Source of the DNA: Chondrus crispus
Taxonomy: Eukaryota > Rhodophyta > Florideophyceae > Gigartinales > Gigartinaceae
Reading direction: 5' to 3'
Length of the DNA stretch: 64,000 bases
NCBI RefSeq assembly: GCF_000350225.1
Contig: NW_005179300.1
Coordinates: 139,158-203,157, forward strand
Positions 20,483-31,748 of this stretch are shown here, in pieces. Below the pieces are notes generated by a model. It did no database searches and was not told the origin of the DNA. It saw only the letters and a program-made list of their open reading frames with translations. The position numbers and the translations under genes are program-made. Position 1 is the first letter of the stretch. Every line of letters starts with the position of its first letter.

Positions 20483-21519
20483 GTAGTGCTATGCGCCTGT
20501 CAGGAAGAGACCGGGGTCCGATGGTCCAGCAAAAAGAACAACAGCAACAAAAAGAACAACTGCCGAAGGCACAGCGCTACGGAGTGTCCGACTCTCCCTT
20601 CTCCGTTTAAACGAGCTTGCGACTCGTAGTAGCTCAGATCCCTGATAAGGGTCACAGAGAAACGGCCCGGCTCGGGATCGGTGTGGTAGGGACTTGCGAA
20701 GAGAACTGCTCGACGAGTGTGGGGTGCGGCGTGTACTTAGGTACCCCGGTTCCACTGGGTTGTAGGGCCAAAGCTCGGTGAGCGTCTTCGACACCTTGTA
20801 ACGCGACAAGGCCTTCGACGGGGGCGTCGCAACGCAACCCGACGGGATGAAATGAAAGTAGCAACGCTACACCAATGTGCCGCCCGATGGCTCAAAACAC
20901 CTACACCGGTCCCGTCGCAACCGAGGCCGATGGCACCAACACTGGCTTGTACACACGACAAATCCCTTCGAGGGAGACGTCGTTGCAACAGTCTCCGTAG
21001 GAAAATGGGTTACAGTAGCAGCGCTACGTCAACTGTGTCGTCCGATGGCCAAGACACCTACACCGGTTCGGTCGCAACCAATACCGATGGTACCAACACA
21101 AGATAAGGGAAATAGGTAGAGTTAAAGATAGAAAAGGATAGGTAAATGAAGGAAATGGAAAGTGAACCTCCGAGCGCAAAGGATAAGGTAATCTGTAGTA
21201 GAAGGGAATGTCTTGCAAAAGACGTACTTCGACCAAGGCGATGTCAGACTCTGGCAACTCGGGTCACCTTTATTGACTTGGTGGTCAGTGGGCTAAGGTA
21301 TATATCGCCCCGCTGGAGCCACTACACTAGCTCGCGGCGCTAGATCCTAGATTTAATCTAATGTCAGCAAAATTGATGCTAACTAAATAACTAAATAAAA
21401 TAATTAAAAATTAAAACTGTGCAATTATTCACACGTGTGTCCCCCAACCCGGACTAATTCTCATATCCAATTATTATCCTTTCACTTCACACGCCTGTAG
21501 AGCCCTGTATTTCACTACA
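20483..21519 (-). repeat. Gypsy LTR (copy B), 3' LTR of the integrase remnant
   Basis: About 1.04 kb, almost identical to copy A and roughly three-quarters identical to copy C by eye. Its right end (TTTCACTACA) matches the copy C end (TTGCACTACA), and its left end (CGTAGTGCTATGCG) matches copy C (TGTAGTGCAATGCG). It lies immediately beyond the 3' side of the minus-strand integrase-chromodomain remnant, so it is that element's 3' LTR. Two imperfect tandem units lie at about 20851-20945 and 21013-21100. No target duplication could be identified. Confidence 0.7.
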
Positions 21520-21948
21520 CTCGTCCTGAGAAGAGGAGTCGCGCTGGGTTGGGGAGCTTGACGTCCTAACGCCGCGGGGTTGCGAACGATGTTCTCGCTG
21601 CTCTCGTCTTGGAGCGAGAAGGCTTGACAGAACTGCTCCGTGACAACGGGATTCGCGGCAGGCCGACGATTCCCGCTGTCCTCGATTTACTCCAGGGTCG
21701 ATTGGAGAGCCCGCCGTCGCCCGTTCAAGGCGATGCGGGGCCAGGCGATGCGGGGCCAGCCGAAGCGGCTACCGACGACTCCATAATTCGCGAAGAGTGA
21801 GAGCTGCAAGGATGGTTCATCTCGAAATACGTAGCGTAGTAGACGATCGTCAATAAACGAACCTCAAGATTAATTCGTCGCCAATATTTCCCTCGCTCGG
21901 AAATGCAGTGGCCCTTCCCCCTTCCAAGATTGGCGTGCGTGCTGCGCG
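21520..21948. other. 3' non-coding part of the gypsy remnant
   Basis: This lies between the chromodomain stop codon and LTR B. A plus-strand frame (21609-21800, GLTELLRDNGIRGRPTIPAV) looks protein-like but has no known domain and no clear start, so I do not call it. Confidence 0.35.
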
Positions 21949-23229
21949 TCACTGAGGAGCGGGTTCTTCGGACACCGGTAAGGGGTCAAGTCCTTTGCGA
22001 CGTCGAAAGCGGTTTATCACGCCAATTGGTAGGTGTGATGGTGATTCCCACGTGGCCGCCTCGGGAGGGTACCCCTCCCATCGAACTAGATACTTGTCCT
22101 GTTTGTCGTCATGCTCAACGAGTTTGTCGATGACGTACTCTTCATCGGAGGTGTCGGCCTTTTCGCCGCCGACCTCCGTTCGGGGGGTCGACGGTCTCTG
22201 ACTCGGTTCATCATTCAGCCGAGCCTTCGCGGTGGGTATCGGTGCGTCTTCCGGTGTAGTCGCGTTCCGACTAGACTGCTTCGCGGGGGAGCTCGCATTC
22301 CCGACAGCGCGGAGCACACGTATGCTGCCGGGTGGCTCTCTGCCTTGACCATCGACGTCAGCATTGTCGTCATCATCGGTCGTGAAAACGTCCTCGTCTG
22401 TCGGGCGAGGGACAAGAGCCGGGTCTTGTTGATCGGGATCCCTGTCCGACATTGGAGCCGGTACAATGCGATCATACGACACTGTGTCTCGGTCGCCATC
22501 TCGTACGATGACGACAGTGCGAGCGTTTGGCTTTACTGCCAACACTTCGAATGGTCCAATGGCCTTGGGGAGAAGTTTGTGGTCGCTCTCTCCCGGTCGG
22601 GGAGCTTCGCGTCTGAGATAGACGCGATCACCTGCCTTGAGGTGATAATTGACTGTCCTTATGTGCCGGTCAAAGTCCGCCTTGTAGCGGGCTTTCGCTT
22701 TCCGTAGGCGCTCACTTGCCGTGGTCATCAGTGCCCGTAATCTCGTCGTAAAGCGAAGACGAGCTTGCCATGGTGGTAAGCTTCCGTGGTCCACGGACTC
22801 GACATTTTCTATGCAGAGGCTTGGCGGAGGTCGACTCAATGCGAGATCATAGGGATTCATCCCTATCGCACGGTGCACGGTACAGTTGTAACAAAATGTC
22901 ACACCTGACGAGAACGTGTCCCAATCCTTTCCCTCCTCCGTGCAAAGCGACCGGAGGGCAGAAAGGATTGTGGGATTAAATCGCCCCACCTGACCATTGG
23001 TTTGGGGGTGGTATGTCGAGGTGTAAGCATTACGTACGCCCATTATCGAGCATACGTTTTGGAAGAATTTTCCCGTGAACTGGCCCCCTCGATCTGATAG
23101 GAGGTAAGCAGGGGGTCCGTATGGGAACACCCATTTCTCGCAAAAGGCACGCGCGACCGTGAGGCCTGTCACGTTTGCGCGGGGCGCGGTCTGCGTCATC
23201 TTACGGTAGTGGTCAGACATGACCAGCAA
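21949..23229 (-). pseudogene. Ty3/gypsy integrase catalytic core plus chromodomain, remnant
   Basis: The 426-codon frame enters at the middle of an integrase (LLVMSDHYRKMTQTAP), keeps the second catalytic Asp (YLLSDRGGQFTGKF) but reads GQVGRFNP where the family has GQVERFNRT, so the catalytic Glu is replaced by Gly. A GPF/GPY-like segment follows (LPKAIGPFEVLAVKP). The C-terminus carries a chromodomain (EEYVIDKLVEHDDKQ ... YLVRWEGYPPEAATWES), which marks the chromovirus lineage and in active elements guides insertion to particular chromatin. The integrase zinc-finger part and all upstream pol are missing; the break is near 23230. LTR B lies downstream. This is a dead 3' fragment of an element distinct from the one at 24883-32719. 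Confidence 0.8.
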
Positions 23230-24882
23230 TTTACATTTCCGAAACGCGACTGGTGCGGATCTTGAAGGGAGCGCCTCGTGACTGTAGTCTCTTTGCCAGT
23301 CCTGTCTTACGTGTCCTCTCCTGCGAGAACGTCGTATTCGATGTGTTCATCCTCAGCGCATCTCTCCGGCCAACGTGTGTGTTCCTATTCAGTAATCGCA
23401 TCCCCTCAACTCCTTCCGAGCGGTGTCCTGTGTTCCACTTGGGCATCGCGACACTTGTCGATCTCCACGGGGTGTTGTTGCGATGTACTCGGGGGTGTCC
23501 GGAAGTAACACCCCCTGGAATTACACTCCGGGATGTCCCGCGGCTTACGCGATGGGCCATCCAACGACAACTGCCTGCCCTTCGGACTCTCCCCTCGCAT
23601 CGTGGTGCATCTCTTCATCCTCAAGAGGTACGCCTCCCACGCTCCGTCGCCCGTTCCTACCACGCCTCGAATTGGTCGTATCTCGCATCATCCACCTCCT
23701 GTCGATCCACCTCACTCGCGTGCCCCGGCACCTCAACCACGTCTTTTCCACGCCTTCCCCCTAGGCTCGAAAGTTATCCCTTTTGCCAATCTGGCTCAAT
23801 CCTCCATGCGCTCCGAAAAGAAAAAGTGTCGTCGTTGTTCCTGGGGGAGGTTCTTGGACTTAAACCCCTACATTGAAGTTCTCTCATAGTTGTTCGAGTT
23901 GCGGGGATACGGTCACAGCTGTCAACAATATTTAGCAAGCCGTCGTCGGTTACGTTCCATATTGCAATAATTCTATCTCTCTCCCCTGAGATCGTCCCTT
24001 GGGTTTCAATCCATTTCGCACCTGTGACGAGATCCTGCTGGACTTCATCACTACCGTGCACGTCCGACTCTTCGCGCTCCCCCTCGCCGCGTCATCGACG
24101 TTCCCCTTCCTCTCTGATTACCCCTGTCTTCGCTTCCTTCGGAAGTGTCTTCCTGCTTTTTGCGATGCCACTGTATGTTATCCATGTCAAACCCAAATTC
24201 CAATTCTTCTCCCAGTCGTGGGCTCCGTTGCTCCTTTTCGTCATCATCCCCATTCGGGACTTTGACAACGCGCCCTTCTCCCGCGACCTTCTTCTTACTG
24301 TCTCCTTCTAATCTTTGTAGACCGGATGACTGGCCTCCGCAGTACGGAGTCATGTCCCTGACATCACCTAAAAAGTAAAACAGACAACAGCAGACCTGAA
24401 GTGATAAAGAAACGGGAAAGGCCAGGGAAGTGGGGTTATAGTAGCCAATTTGTAAGTACATCGCTCGCAGTGCAGAAAAAAGTATGTGGGCGACAGTGTC
24501 CATGCCTGTTGATCAGGCTCCACAATAGTTTCTCTCAATAAAGACGTTGGTCCTGGAGGGGTGCGTGTTACCAAACGGGTTTGTGACGGTTTGTGGCAGT
24601 CAGCGGGTGTCTTGCACGTTTTTCGATCTTAGCCGATGGCAAGCGACCGTCCTCTCTATGTGCGCGTGACGGTGCAGTTCCACGCGGTCTCGGTGGAGTC
24701 AGCGCAGAGACGTCTCATATGGGCATTTCTTTTCGCTCGACGAGCAGGGTCAAATCGTAACTTTGCCGCAGAGCGGCTTTGAACATGGGTGGCGCCGACT
24801 GTGGGGCGACAACAACCAAAAAATTCCTTTTGATCAAAAGACGTCACACGAGGTCATACCGCTGATCCCAATTGTCAGATGG
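23230..24882. other. Unassigned region between two gypsy bodies
   Basis: No LTR related to A, B or C is visible here, so the 3' LTR of the larger gypsy body is missing or replaced. Two overlapping minus-strand frames look protein-like: 24051-24503 (GEELEFGFDMDNIQWHRKKQ) and 23774-24061 (RDRIIAIWNVTDDGLLNIVD). They could be one frameshifted Gag-like protein of the integrase remnant, given position and strand, but I see no Gag motif. The rest is CT-rich and without features. Confidence 0.3.
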
Positions 24883-25503
24883 CTATCCCGGGTGTGGGTG
24901 CGACGCTTGCGCGGGTAAGGGTACCCTTTTCCTTCGGAAATATGTAACTATCGCGCTGCGGGGGATTTGTTCGATAGGTTCCCACGTTGCGTCCTCGATG
25001 GTATACCCATACCATTTCACTTTGAGAATTAATTTCTCCTCGTCGTAGCCGTGGTCCACGATCTTGTCGCTCACATACTCCTGACTCTCGGCTCCTTCTT
25101 CCTGCGTGTCCAACTGTCCTTCCCCCTTCCGAAGAGCCCGCGACTCATCCTCATCCTGCTCTTCCAAACCTCTCATCTCTTGTAGATCGGGCGGGATGCC
25201 CGCAGCCTCCTGATTTATCAAAGGTCCGTCATCTGTCCTATCCTTCGCTTGCGCGGCGGGTTCATCTCGTTCCCCTTCTCGATTGAGGAACTGTAGCGCT
25301 TGTCGTAGCCCGATTATCGGCGTGTAGTCCATGGGACTAGGGGCTAATTCGACTCTATCTCGAGACACGCGCTCTTCTTGGTCGCCGATGGCAATGACGA
25401 CCGAATTCTCAGTTGACTCCTTCACTTGATACTGACCCGTAGCCACTTGTGCCAACTTATGTTTCGGCTCGGAGGCCGTGCCTTGCTCTTTCCGAAGGAA
25501 TAC
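24883..25503 (-). pseudogene. Gypsy pol C-terminus with chromodomain
   Basis: In the same frame as the integrase but cut off by the TAG at 25504-25506. It begins with the integrase GPY-like beta segment (GQYQVKESTENSVVIAIG), passes a long acidic spacer, and ends with a chromodomain (SDKIVDHGYDEEKLILKVKW followed by YTIEDATWEPIEQIP) and a short proline/histidine tail. Chromodomains of this kind bind methylated histone H3 or related marks to direct integration. The aromatic cage is incomplete by eye, with only W and Y candidates visible. Confidence 0.8.
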
Positions 25504-25506
25504 CTA

Positions 25507-26328
25507 TGATCCTGAAGGGATGTCATACCTCAGTTTGCGGAGCCGTGGGTCAAAGTTTCGCTTGTAGCGCGCTTGTTCTTTTCGCAAGCTCTTATCAGCG
25601 CCTTTCGTCAGGCTTTCCAACCACGACTGCCCTTTCAGGTAGTACGCCCGATTCGAGCTAAATCCTTCCAAACTTGGCTGTGCTTGTAACGCAATGCTTC
25701 TCGCCGCCCGAGCTAACACCAGCTCGAAGGGCGCGATGTTCGTAGTTCGATGAACTTGGGTGTTGTATGCGAACGTCACAGCGTCGCTAAATAGGTCCCA
25801 GTCCTTGGGATGCTCTCCAACATATTTTCGCAACGCGGAAGTCAGCGTGCGGTTAAACCTCTCAACTTGGCCGTTGGCTTGCGGGTGGTACGTAGTCGTG
25901 AACACATTGCGTATGCTGAGAATTCGGCAGACGTTCTGAAAGAACCGGGCCGTGAACTGTGTTCCGTTGTCGGACAGCAGCTTGACCGGCGGTCCGTACA
26001 CGAATACCCAATGGTGAACGAAGGCTTGTGCGATGTGCGCAGCTGATATCTTCTTCAACGGTACGGTTCGTACCAGTTTCGAGTATCGATCGCTGATCAC
26101 GAGAATATACCGATTTCCTCGTTTAGTTGTAATTAGCTCGCCGAGGATGTCGATGGCGACAAACTCCAGCGGAGCTTTGGGCGTGAACAGCTTCATTTCC
26201 TTCGTGTTTCTTCTTAACTTCACCCTTTCCCGCGCACATGCGGCGCAATTCTTCGCGACTGCGTAGCAGTCTAGGGCCATCGTAGGCCAGTAAAAATATC
26301 TTCTCAATGTCTTGTAAAGTTCCCTGCC
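25507..26328 (-). pseudogene. Gypsy integrase
   Basis: The frame holds the end of the HHCC zinc finger (YAVAKNCAACARERVKLRRN; the two His residues lie before the upstream stop), the first Asp (EFVAIDILGELITT), the second (LLSDNGTQFTARFFQN) and the Glu (GQVERFNRTLTSAL). All three catalytic residues are intact, in contrast to the remnant at 21949-23229. Integrase joins cDNA ends to chromosomal DNA. It is isolated by an in-frame TGA on its N side and a TAG on its C side; each would need only one base change, so inactivation is recent relative to the other fragment. Confidence 0.85.
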
Positions 26329-26331
26329 TCA

Positions 26332-28073
26332 CGGGTGGCCTGCCAATTTTGCGTAGTGGCTCAACCCTAGGACGCGGTCCCTTATTGATTGTGGTATCAC
26401 CACTTGTACAAACTGCGCCGCGGTACGGCATAGAGTTCCTTCGAGTTCCTCGGTCTCCATGCTGAATGTTCTCACCTTTCCGGGGTCCATTTCTTCCTTG
26501 ATGCGGTTGCAGAAGGGGTCGACGGCTTGCTCGCGAATGAGGTCCTCTGTAGTGACAGCTTGGAATTGATCGAGGCGATCAGGGGCGGTCCCCCCCTCAA
26601 CAGCGAGGATGTCGTCTAACGCGTCAAAACTGTCCGCGTCCTCCACTGTACCCTCGGCCGGTTCGGCCATAAAGCATGGGATTTCGTCGTCGATTTCGTC
26701 GACGGTTTCTCCTGCGGTCCGTAATCTTAACAGGGCGTCAGCTTGGCTGTTCGCCTTGCCCTTCTTGTACTTGATTTCGAAATCAAATTCCGAGAGGCGG
26801 AGCCTCCATCGGATTAATCTCCCGCTGGGGTCGGTTACGTTCATCAAACACCTCAATGAGGCATGGTCGGTATGCACAATGAAGTGCTCGCTATATAGAT
26901 ATGGTCTTAAAGTCTGTACGGCCCAAATTACCGCTAGACATTCTTTTTCTGATACAGAATAGTTTCTCTCGGCTGCGGCTAACGTTCTTGAAAAGAACCC
27001 GATGGGTTTACGTTGCGCATCCGGATGTGTCTGAAATAATGCAGCGCCGATTTGATAGTCGCTTGAATCGGTATCTACCGAGTAGGGTAGGTCCTTCTTC
27101 AGCAGCGCCAAAACCGGCGGTGCCAAGATGGCGTCCTTGAGCTTATGAAAAGCTTTTTCGCACGGTTCGTCGAATGCTTCCAACTGGACCGGTTGTCCCT
27201 TCTTCAATAGTTGATTGAGCGAATGCGCGATTTTCGCGTAATGTGGGACAAACCTGCGGTAGACATTGCAGAGTCCCAAGAAGCTTCTGAGCTGGGTGAG
27301 CTGGGTCTGTATTTGAGGGTACCGCACTTGTTCCAACGCGGCGGTTCGCGCGACATCAACTTCCAATGTACCTGGCCAAACGACATGGCCCAGGTACTTG
27401 ATCTTTTCGACGAAAAATTCGCACTTGCGAAACTTGAGCTTCACACATACCTTCTCCAATACAGAAAGTATTTCATCCAAGTGCACGATGTGCTCCTCCC
27501 ACGACTTGCTAAAAATTATTATGTCATCCAGATACACCAAACAGCATTTCCAATGGAACGGAGAGAGCAGGATATCCATTGCTCTCTGGAACGTCGCTGG
27601 CGCGCTGGTTAGCCCGAAGGGCATTCTTGAGAAGCTATACAGACCTGAGTGACACGAAAAAGCTGTCTTGTCGCGGTCGCACTGAGGGATAGGCATCTGC
27701 CAATATCCCGAGATCGCGTCCAACGCTGAGAAATCCTTGGTGTCACCAAGCGAGTCCAGGCACTCATCCATGCGCGGTGAAGGGTACGTGTCCTTTACCG
27801 TTACCGCGTTTAACCTGCGATAGTCTACGCAAAAGCGCATCGATCCGTCCGGCTTCGGCACTAATAAAACGGGCGACGCCCATTCTGACTGCGCCGGCTC
27901 GATTACTCCTGCTTCTAACATCTTCTGTACTTCTGCATCTTCTACTTCGCGAGCCCTTGGACCGGCTCGTTAGGGAGCTCGTGCGATGGGACGAGTCTCG
28001 GGGATCAACTCGATCCGATGGACTGTGGTATTAATTTCACCAAGCGTCCCATCCCACATCCTTGAATACTTCT
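26332..28073 (-). pseudogene. Gypsy reverse transcriptase and RNase H
   Basis: The open part (27921-26332) encodes ASPVLLVPKPDGSMRFCVDY, DFSALDAISGYWQ, PFGLTSAPATFQRAM and YLDDIIIFSKSWEEH, the ordered RT blocks with the YLDD active site. The RNase H follows (YSVDTDSSDYQIGAALFQ, EKECLAVIWAV, IVHTDHASLRCL), then the tether to integrase with the first His pair of its zinc finger (LSHYAKLAGHP). The frame extends upstream of 27921 through one TAA near 27985 to the end of the gag-protease frame around 28095. Catalytic residues are present; only the breaks disable it. Confidence 0.85.
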
Positions 28074-31000
28074 TCAACATCCGACGGAATTCTTCAGCAG
28101 CCGGTCCGGCACGTGGCTCAGGTCGAGTTCCTCCACGTCCGGCGGGGGAGGCTCAATCCGCCGGTCCGGCTTCGTAGTTGCCGTCGCGGAGAGCCCACTC
28201 GACCGTTCTTCTGGCTGGTCGTCGCGCGCTTGCTCCGACGGTTCGCATCTTGTCTCGCCCTTAGGCGTCTTGGTGGAATTAGGAAAATTTTCCTTCTTCC
28301 TTTCTTGAATTCCGAGAACTTCACCAATGGTAGTTTTGCTCTCGAGCGCGGCCCTCGGGTGCGGTAATAATTCTGCCACCACTTGGCCTTTTTGCACCCT
28401 GACAGGATACGTCCTAAAATCCGCAACGAGTAAACGAAATGGCCTGTCAGGCTCAACCTGAACCACACCATTCGTGCACGTCAAACCGTGCCTTTCGTAC
28501 AACGACGAGTACGGCTGAACCACAACCAAGCCCGCCCTCTTCGAGGTGCATTCCACGACGCGTTGCGTCCCTGGCTCGATAGTCGTGGCTCTTGCCACTT
28601 TTACCTTAGGGGAAATTCGTTCCCTCTTTCCATCATTCTTGTCCTCTCCCGGGACAAGATTCTTCTTCCCTTTTCTCTTCGAGAACCGCCTAATTATCGG
28701 AACCTCCGAGAAGTCCGCCAACTCAACCGTTTTCTTCCTTGGATAAATTGCTTCCACAAACCGGTCACAGTAGTCCGCGCCTAGAATTAGCGGGACTGCT
28801 AGTTTTTCGCATACAATAAACTCGGCTGCGCCCACGAATTTTCCAAGCCTCACAGGCATTCTAATTGTGCCGAGAGTCCGGAGTGGCCTATTGTTCGCGT
28901 CGCCAATGTCTTGGGTCGGTCCGTAGGACACCAACATTTCCATTCCTGCCGGAAGTTCCGACCTTCGAACCAAATTCGGTCCGGCACCTGTGTCCAACAC
29001 GGACAACATTCGACTCATCAATCCGACCGTTGGTCCAATATCGGCGTAAAATTTGTAGATTTTTCGCGCGAGGACCACGATCTTGTCAGGACACTCTTGT
29101 CGCTTAACCCTATACCAGGGCCTACGAATTTGATCCATCGGACGATCCTTGTCTCGACTTAGAATTTTCTTGACAGCAGTCGGCTCCTTCGGCTTACCCG
29201 CTATTTCAACTACCTCCTCGTCGAGGCCTTCCCTTCTTGCTAGAGACGGGGGACGGGACTGAGTTCCGGACGCAGTACGTTGAACCTGCGCCTCTCGTGA
29301 CTCCCTCGAGATTCCCCTCTCTAGTTTCCCTGCGGCTGCGGGTTCCTTCTTACGTCCGACGACGCGGGCCCCGCGGCGGGCCCTCTGAAGGGTCGGGTTC
29401 GACCTCGGCGTTGAAGCACTCGGCGTGCTCGCTGTCTGCGAATCGAACCAATTCTTGACCTTCAGATAACTCGTCGATGGTATCCCTAACCTCTCCATCG
29501 GAGACAACGCCTCATAATTTTCCAAAACTCGGTGCATTTCACGGAGGGAAAGAATGCACGTTGGCGCGGCGTGCCCCTTTTCATAGCAATGATAGCACAC
29601 CAGACCGTGCGTCTTGACGGGATATTGCGGCCTAGGTCCTCCACGGGCCGGCGGCGTTCCTTGATGTTGGGGCCTTCCCATCCAGCCTGGCCTTCGAAAC
29701 GTTGTACCCTTGTCTTCCATCGGAATGCGCGGCGCCGGCGTGTGGCCGCGCCCCCGGAACATCATCACGGGATCCGTGGGCTCTGAAAACGACTCCGTCG
29801 TGTATGTGGGCGTCGGTAAAGTTGACGACCCGCTTGCCCCGCAGTCCTCGTGTCCGTAGCCCTCCGATGGCTCATTAAAATTGCCTTCGGCTACCAATGC
29901 TCCTTCATAATGATTTTCGCTACGTTCGCGCGCACCGCGTTCATCTGACGCGGAGATTGACTCGGCTAAGTGGACGGCGTCGTGACCTTTACGACCGGGA
30001 TAAGAAGCCCTCGGCTTCTTTCCAGCCCTGAACGTCGACGGCGTCTGAATCGTGACCTTCTTGGTCTTCTTGTCCTTGGCGCGGCTCGCCGAGCCATGCG
30101 CCTTTGCGTAATTTACCAATATCAAAAATGAGACATGTCGGTTATCTTGTCGATACTGCGAGACCATGGGCTTAATACTGGCATCTAGTCCCTCGATGAA
30201 CATGGTCATCTGCTCCCCCATAGAATAAACATTCCCACAGCGATTATTAGCGTATGTTAGGCGAATGTAAAATTCCACCTCGTCTTCAGACGGTCTCTGC
30301 TGAACTTCTCGCAATGCGAGCACGGCTTGACGGATCGACTCGTCGGTTGCGAAACTCCTCAACAACCACTGTACGGCCTCCGGCCAAACGGACACCTTTC
30401 CGTGATGGGACCCGGCCGTCTGAGACACAGAAGTGTACTGTCTCAAGGCGATGCCGCTTACAAATTCGGGCAACAAGCGGATCGCTTGCCCCTCGTTCAT
30501 TTCTTGAGTATCAAACTCTTGAACTAACTTTGCCAAAAAATCTAACACAAGGACCCTGTCCTCACCTGTGAACGTGTTGTCCTTCTTCACCTTAGGCGGA
30601 ATATCTCTCCTGATTTTTCGCACGGCGGTCCGCCGGGAACTTGACAAATATGTCTGCGGGTTCCGCAAGCGGTACGTTCGGTATGAAAGTAATTTCTTGA
30701 AGAGGTAGTTGGTCGGATTCAGCTCCTGCAACTCCTTCCATCGCGGCCCGCGCCGCGTTGCGACGTCCTCTGGCTCAGTGTCCTTTTGTCTCCGCGAGGC
30801 GGACGAAGTGACTCCGCCTCGTCTGGAGGAAATTTTGTTGCTTGACGAAATTCCGTTTCCTTCTTCTGAACGGCGTTCGGAAGCGCCCGAGTGGTTCGAC
30901 GAACCGCCGTTACCATCTTCGGAGGGACCAAAAGACTCCGACTGTGAGTCGCGGTCCTCCGGATCGTCACTACAGCAACCCTTGCTTGTACGTCGCTTGT

Positions 31001-31627
31001 CCTTCTTCGAGGGCTTCGACTTGGAGCTCCGCTGACGAGCGGGCTTGTCCTTCTTCGACCGACGGTCGCCCTCTCTACCCAAAGGGAGCGGCTCGTCGTC
31101 CGATCCTTGCGGAGCTTGATCCGCCGCCTGCTCAAGGTCCTTGAGACGTTGCGCGGCGCGATCGAATCGGTCATCGATGCTTGTTCTAAATTTTTCTAAG
31201 GACTCCAAGGCTTGATTCGCGTGGCGCCTCGCGTCCTTGACCGAAAGCTTCAATGAAGCGAGGACCTCCGGCTCGATGCCGTCGGTCCCGTCGCCATTTT
31301 TTTCTCGACGAGTCCCACGCGCGCGGTCAGCTCTTCCAACGCCGTGTGGAACTCGGAATTTTGCAACTCAAGTTGCTTTTGCAATAGGGCTATTTCATTC
31401 TCGAGAATTTTCTTGTTCTCTCGGCGAATTTCGCTGCCCATCTTCTCGAACTTCTCGTCGAGGTCATTCTTGTCGGCGGCAATCCCCATAGGGGAATCTT
31501 GATCTCCGGGATCCGTGGCCGTATTGGCCTGGCTCCGGGTGCGAGGACCCCTCGGTATCCTCGACGCCCGTGCCGATCCGCTCCCGCTCACCCCGGGACC
31601 GACGTCCCCGGGTGCGCTTGTTGACAT
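28074..31627 (-). pseudogene. Gypsy Gag and aspartic protease
   Basis: Two overlapping frames (31250-31627 and 28074-31253) form one protein broken by a one-base shift near 31290. The N-terminus has a coiled coil (NEIALLQKQLELQNSEFH). The centre has a Gag-like helical domain (EVQQRPSEDEVEFYIRL, FIEGLDASIKPMVSQYRQ). A CCHC zinc knuckle (CYHCYEKGHAAPTC, about 29560-29600) follows, then the protease with LSVLDTGAGPNLV (about 28980) and LILGADYCDRF. Gag forms the particle; the protease cuts the polyprotein. The passage to RT needs a minus-one shift near 28095. It may be programmed, as in some LTR elements, or a mutation; with other breaks present this cannot be decided. Confidence 0.8.
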
Positions 31628-31731
31628 CGTTCGGCGTAGCGAACGAACCTAAAAAAAAGATACGAACAAAAAAAATAAAAAAGAGACTCTGTACCCAGAC
31701 CACTTCCTTGTCGTAGACAGAACTAATTCTA

Positions 31732-31744
31732 GGTCGGGAGACCA
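31732..31744 (-). promoter_or_regulatory. Primer-binding site of the gypsy element
   Basis: Four bases inside the 5' LTR, the minus strand reads TGGTCTCCCGACC. It starts with TGG, complementary to tRNA CCA, and would pair with a tRNA ending GGTCGGGAGACCA. I cannot name the tRNA. Confidence 0.5.
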
Positions 31745-31748
31745 CTTT

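Noticed and set aside
16564-21519. LTR A and LTR B as the two ends of one 5-kb retroelement
   Set aside because: They are closely matching and in the same orientation, but Harbinger transposase sequence directly abuts A on both sides, and B abuts a gypsy integrase, so A is a separate LTR fragment.
28074-28110. Programmed frameshift between gag-protease and RT
   Set aside because: Possible, but the same element has other frameshifts and stops, and I see no clear slippery heptamer.
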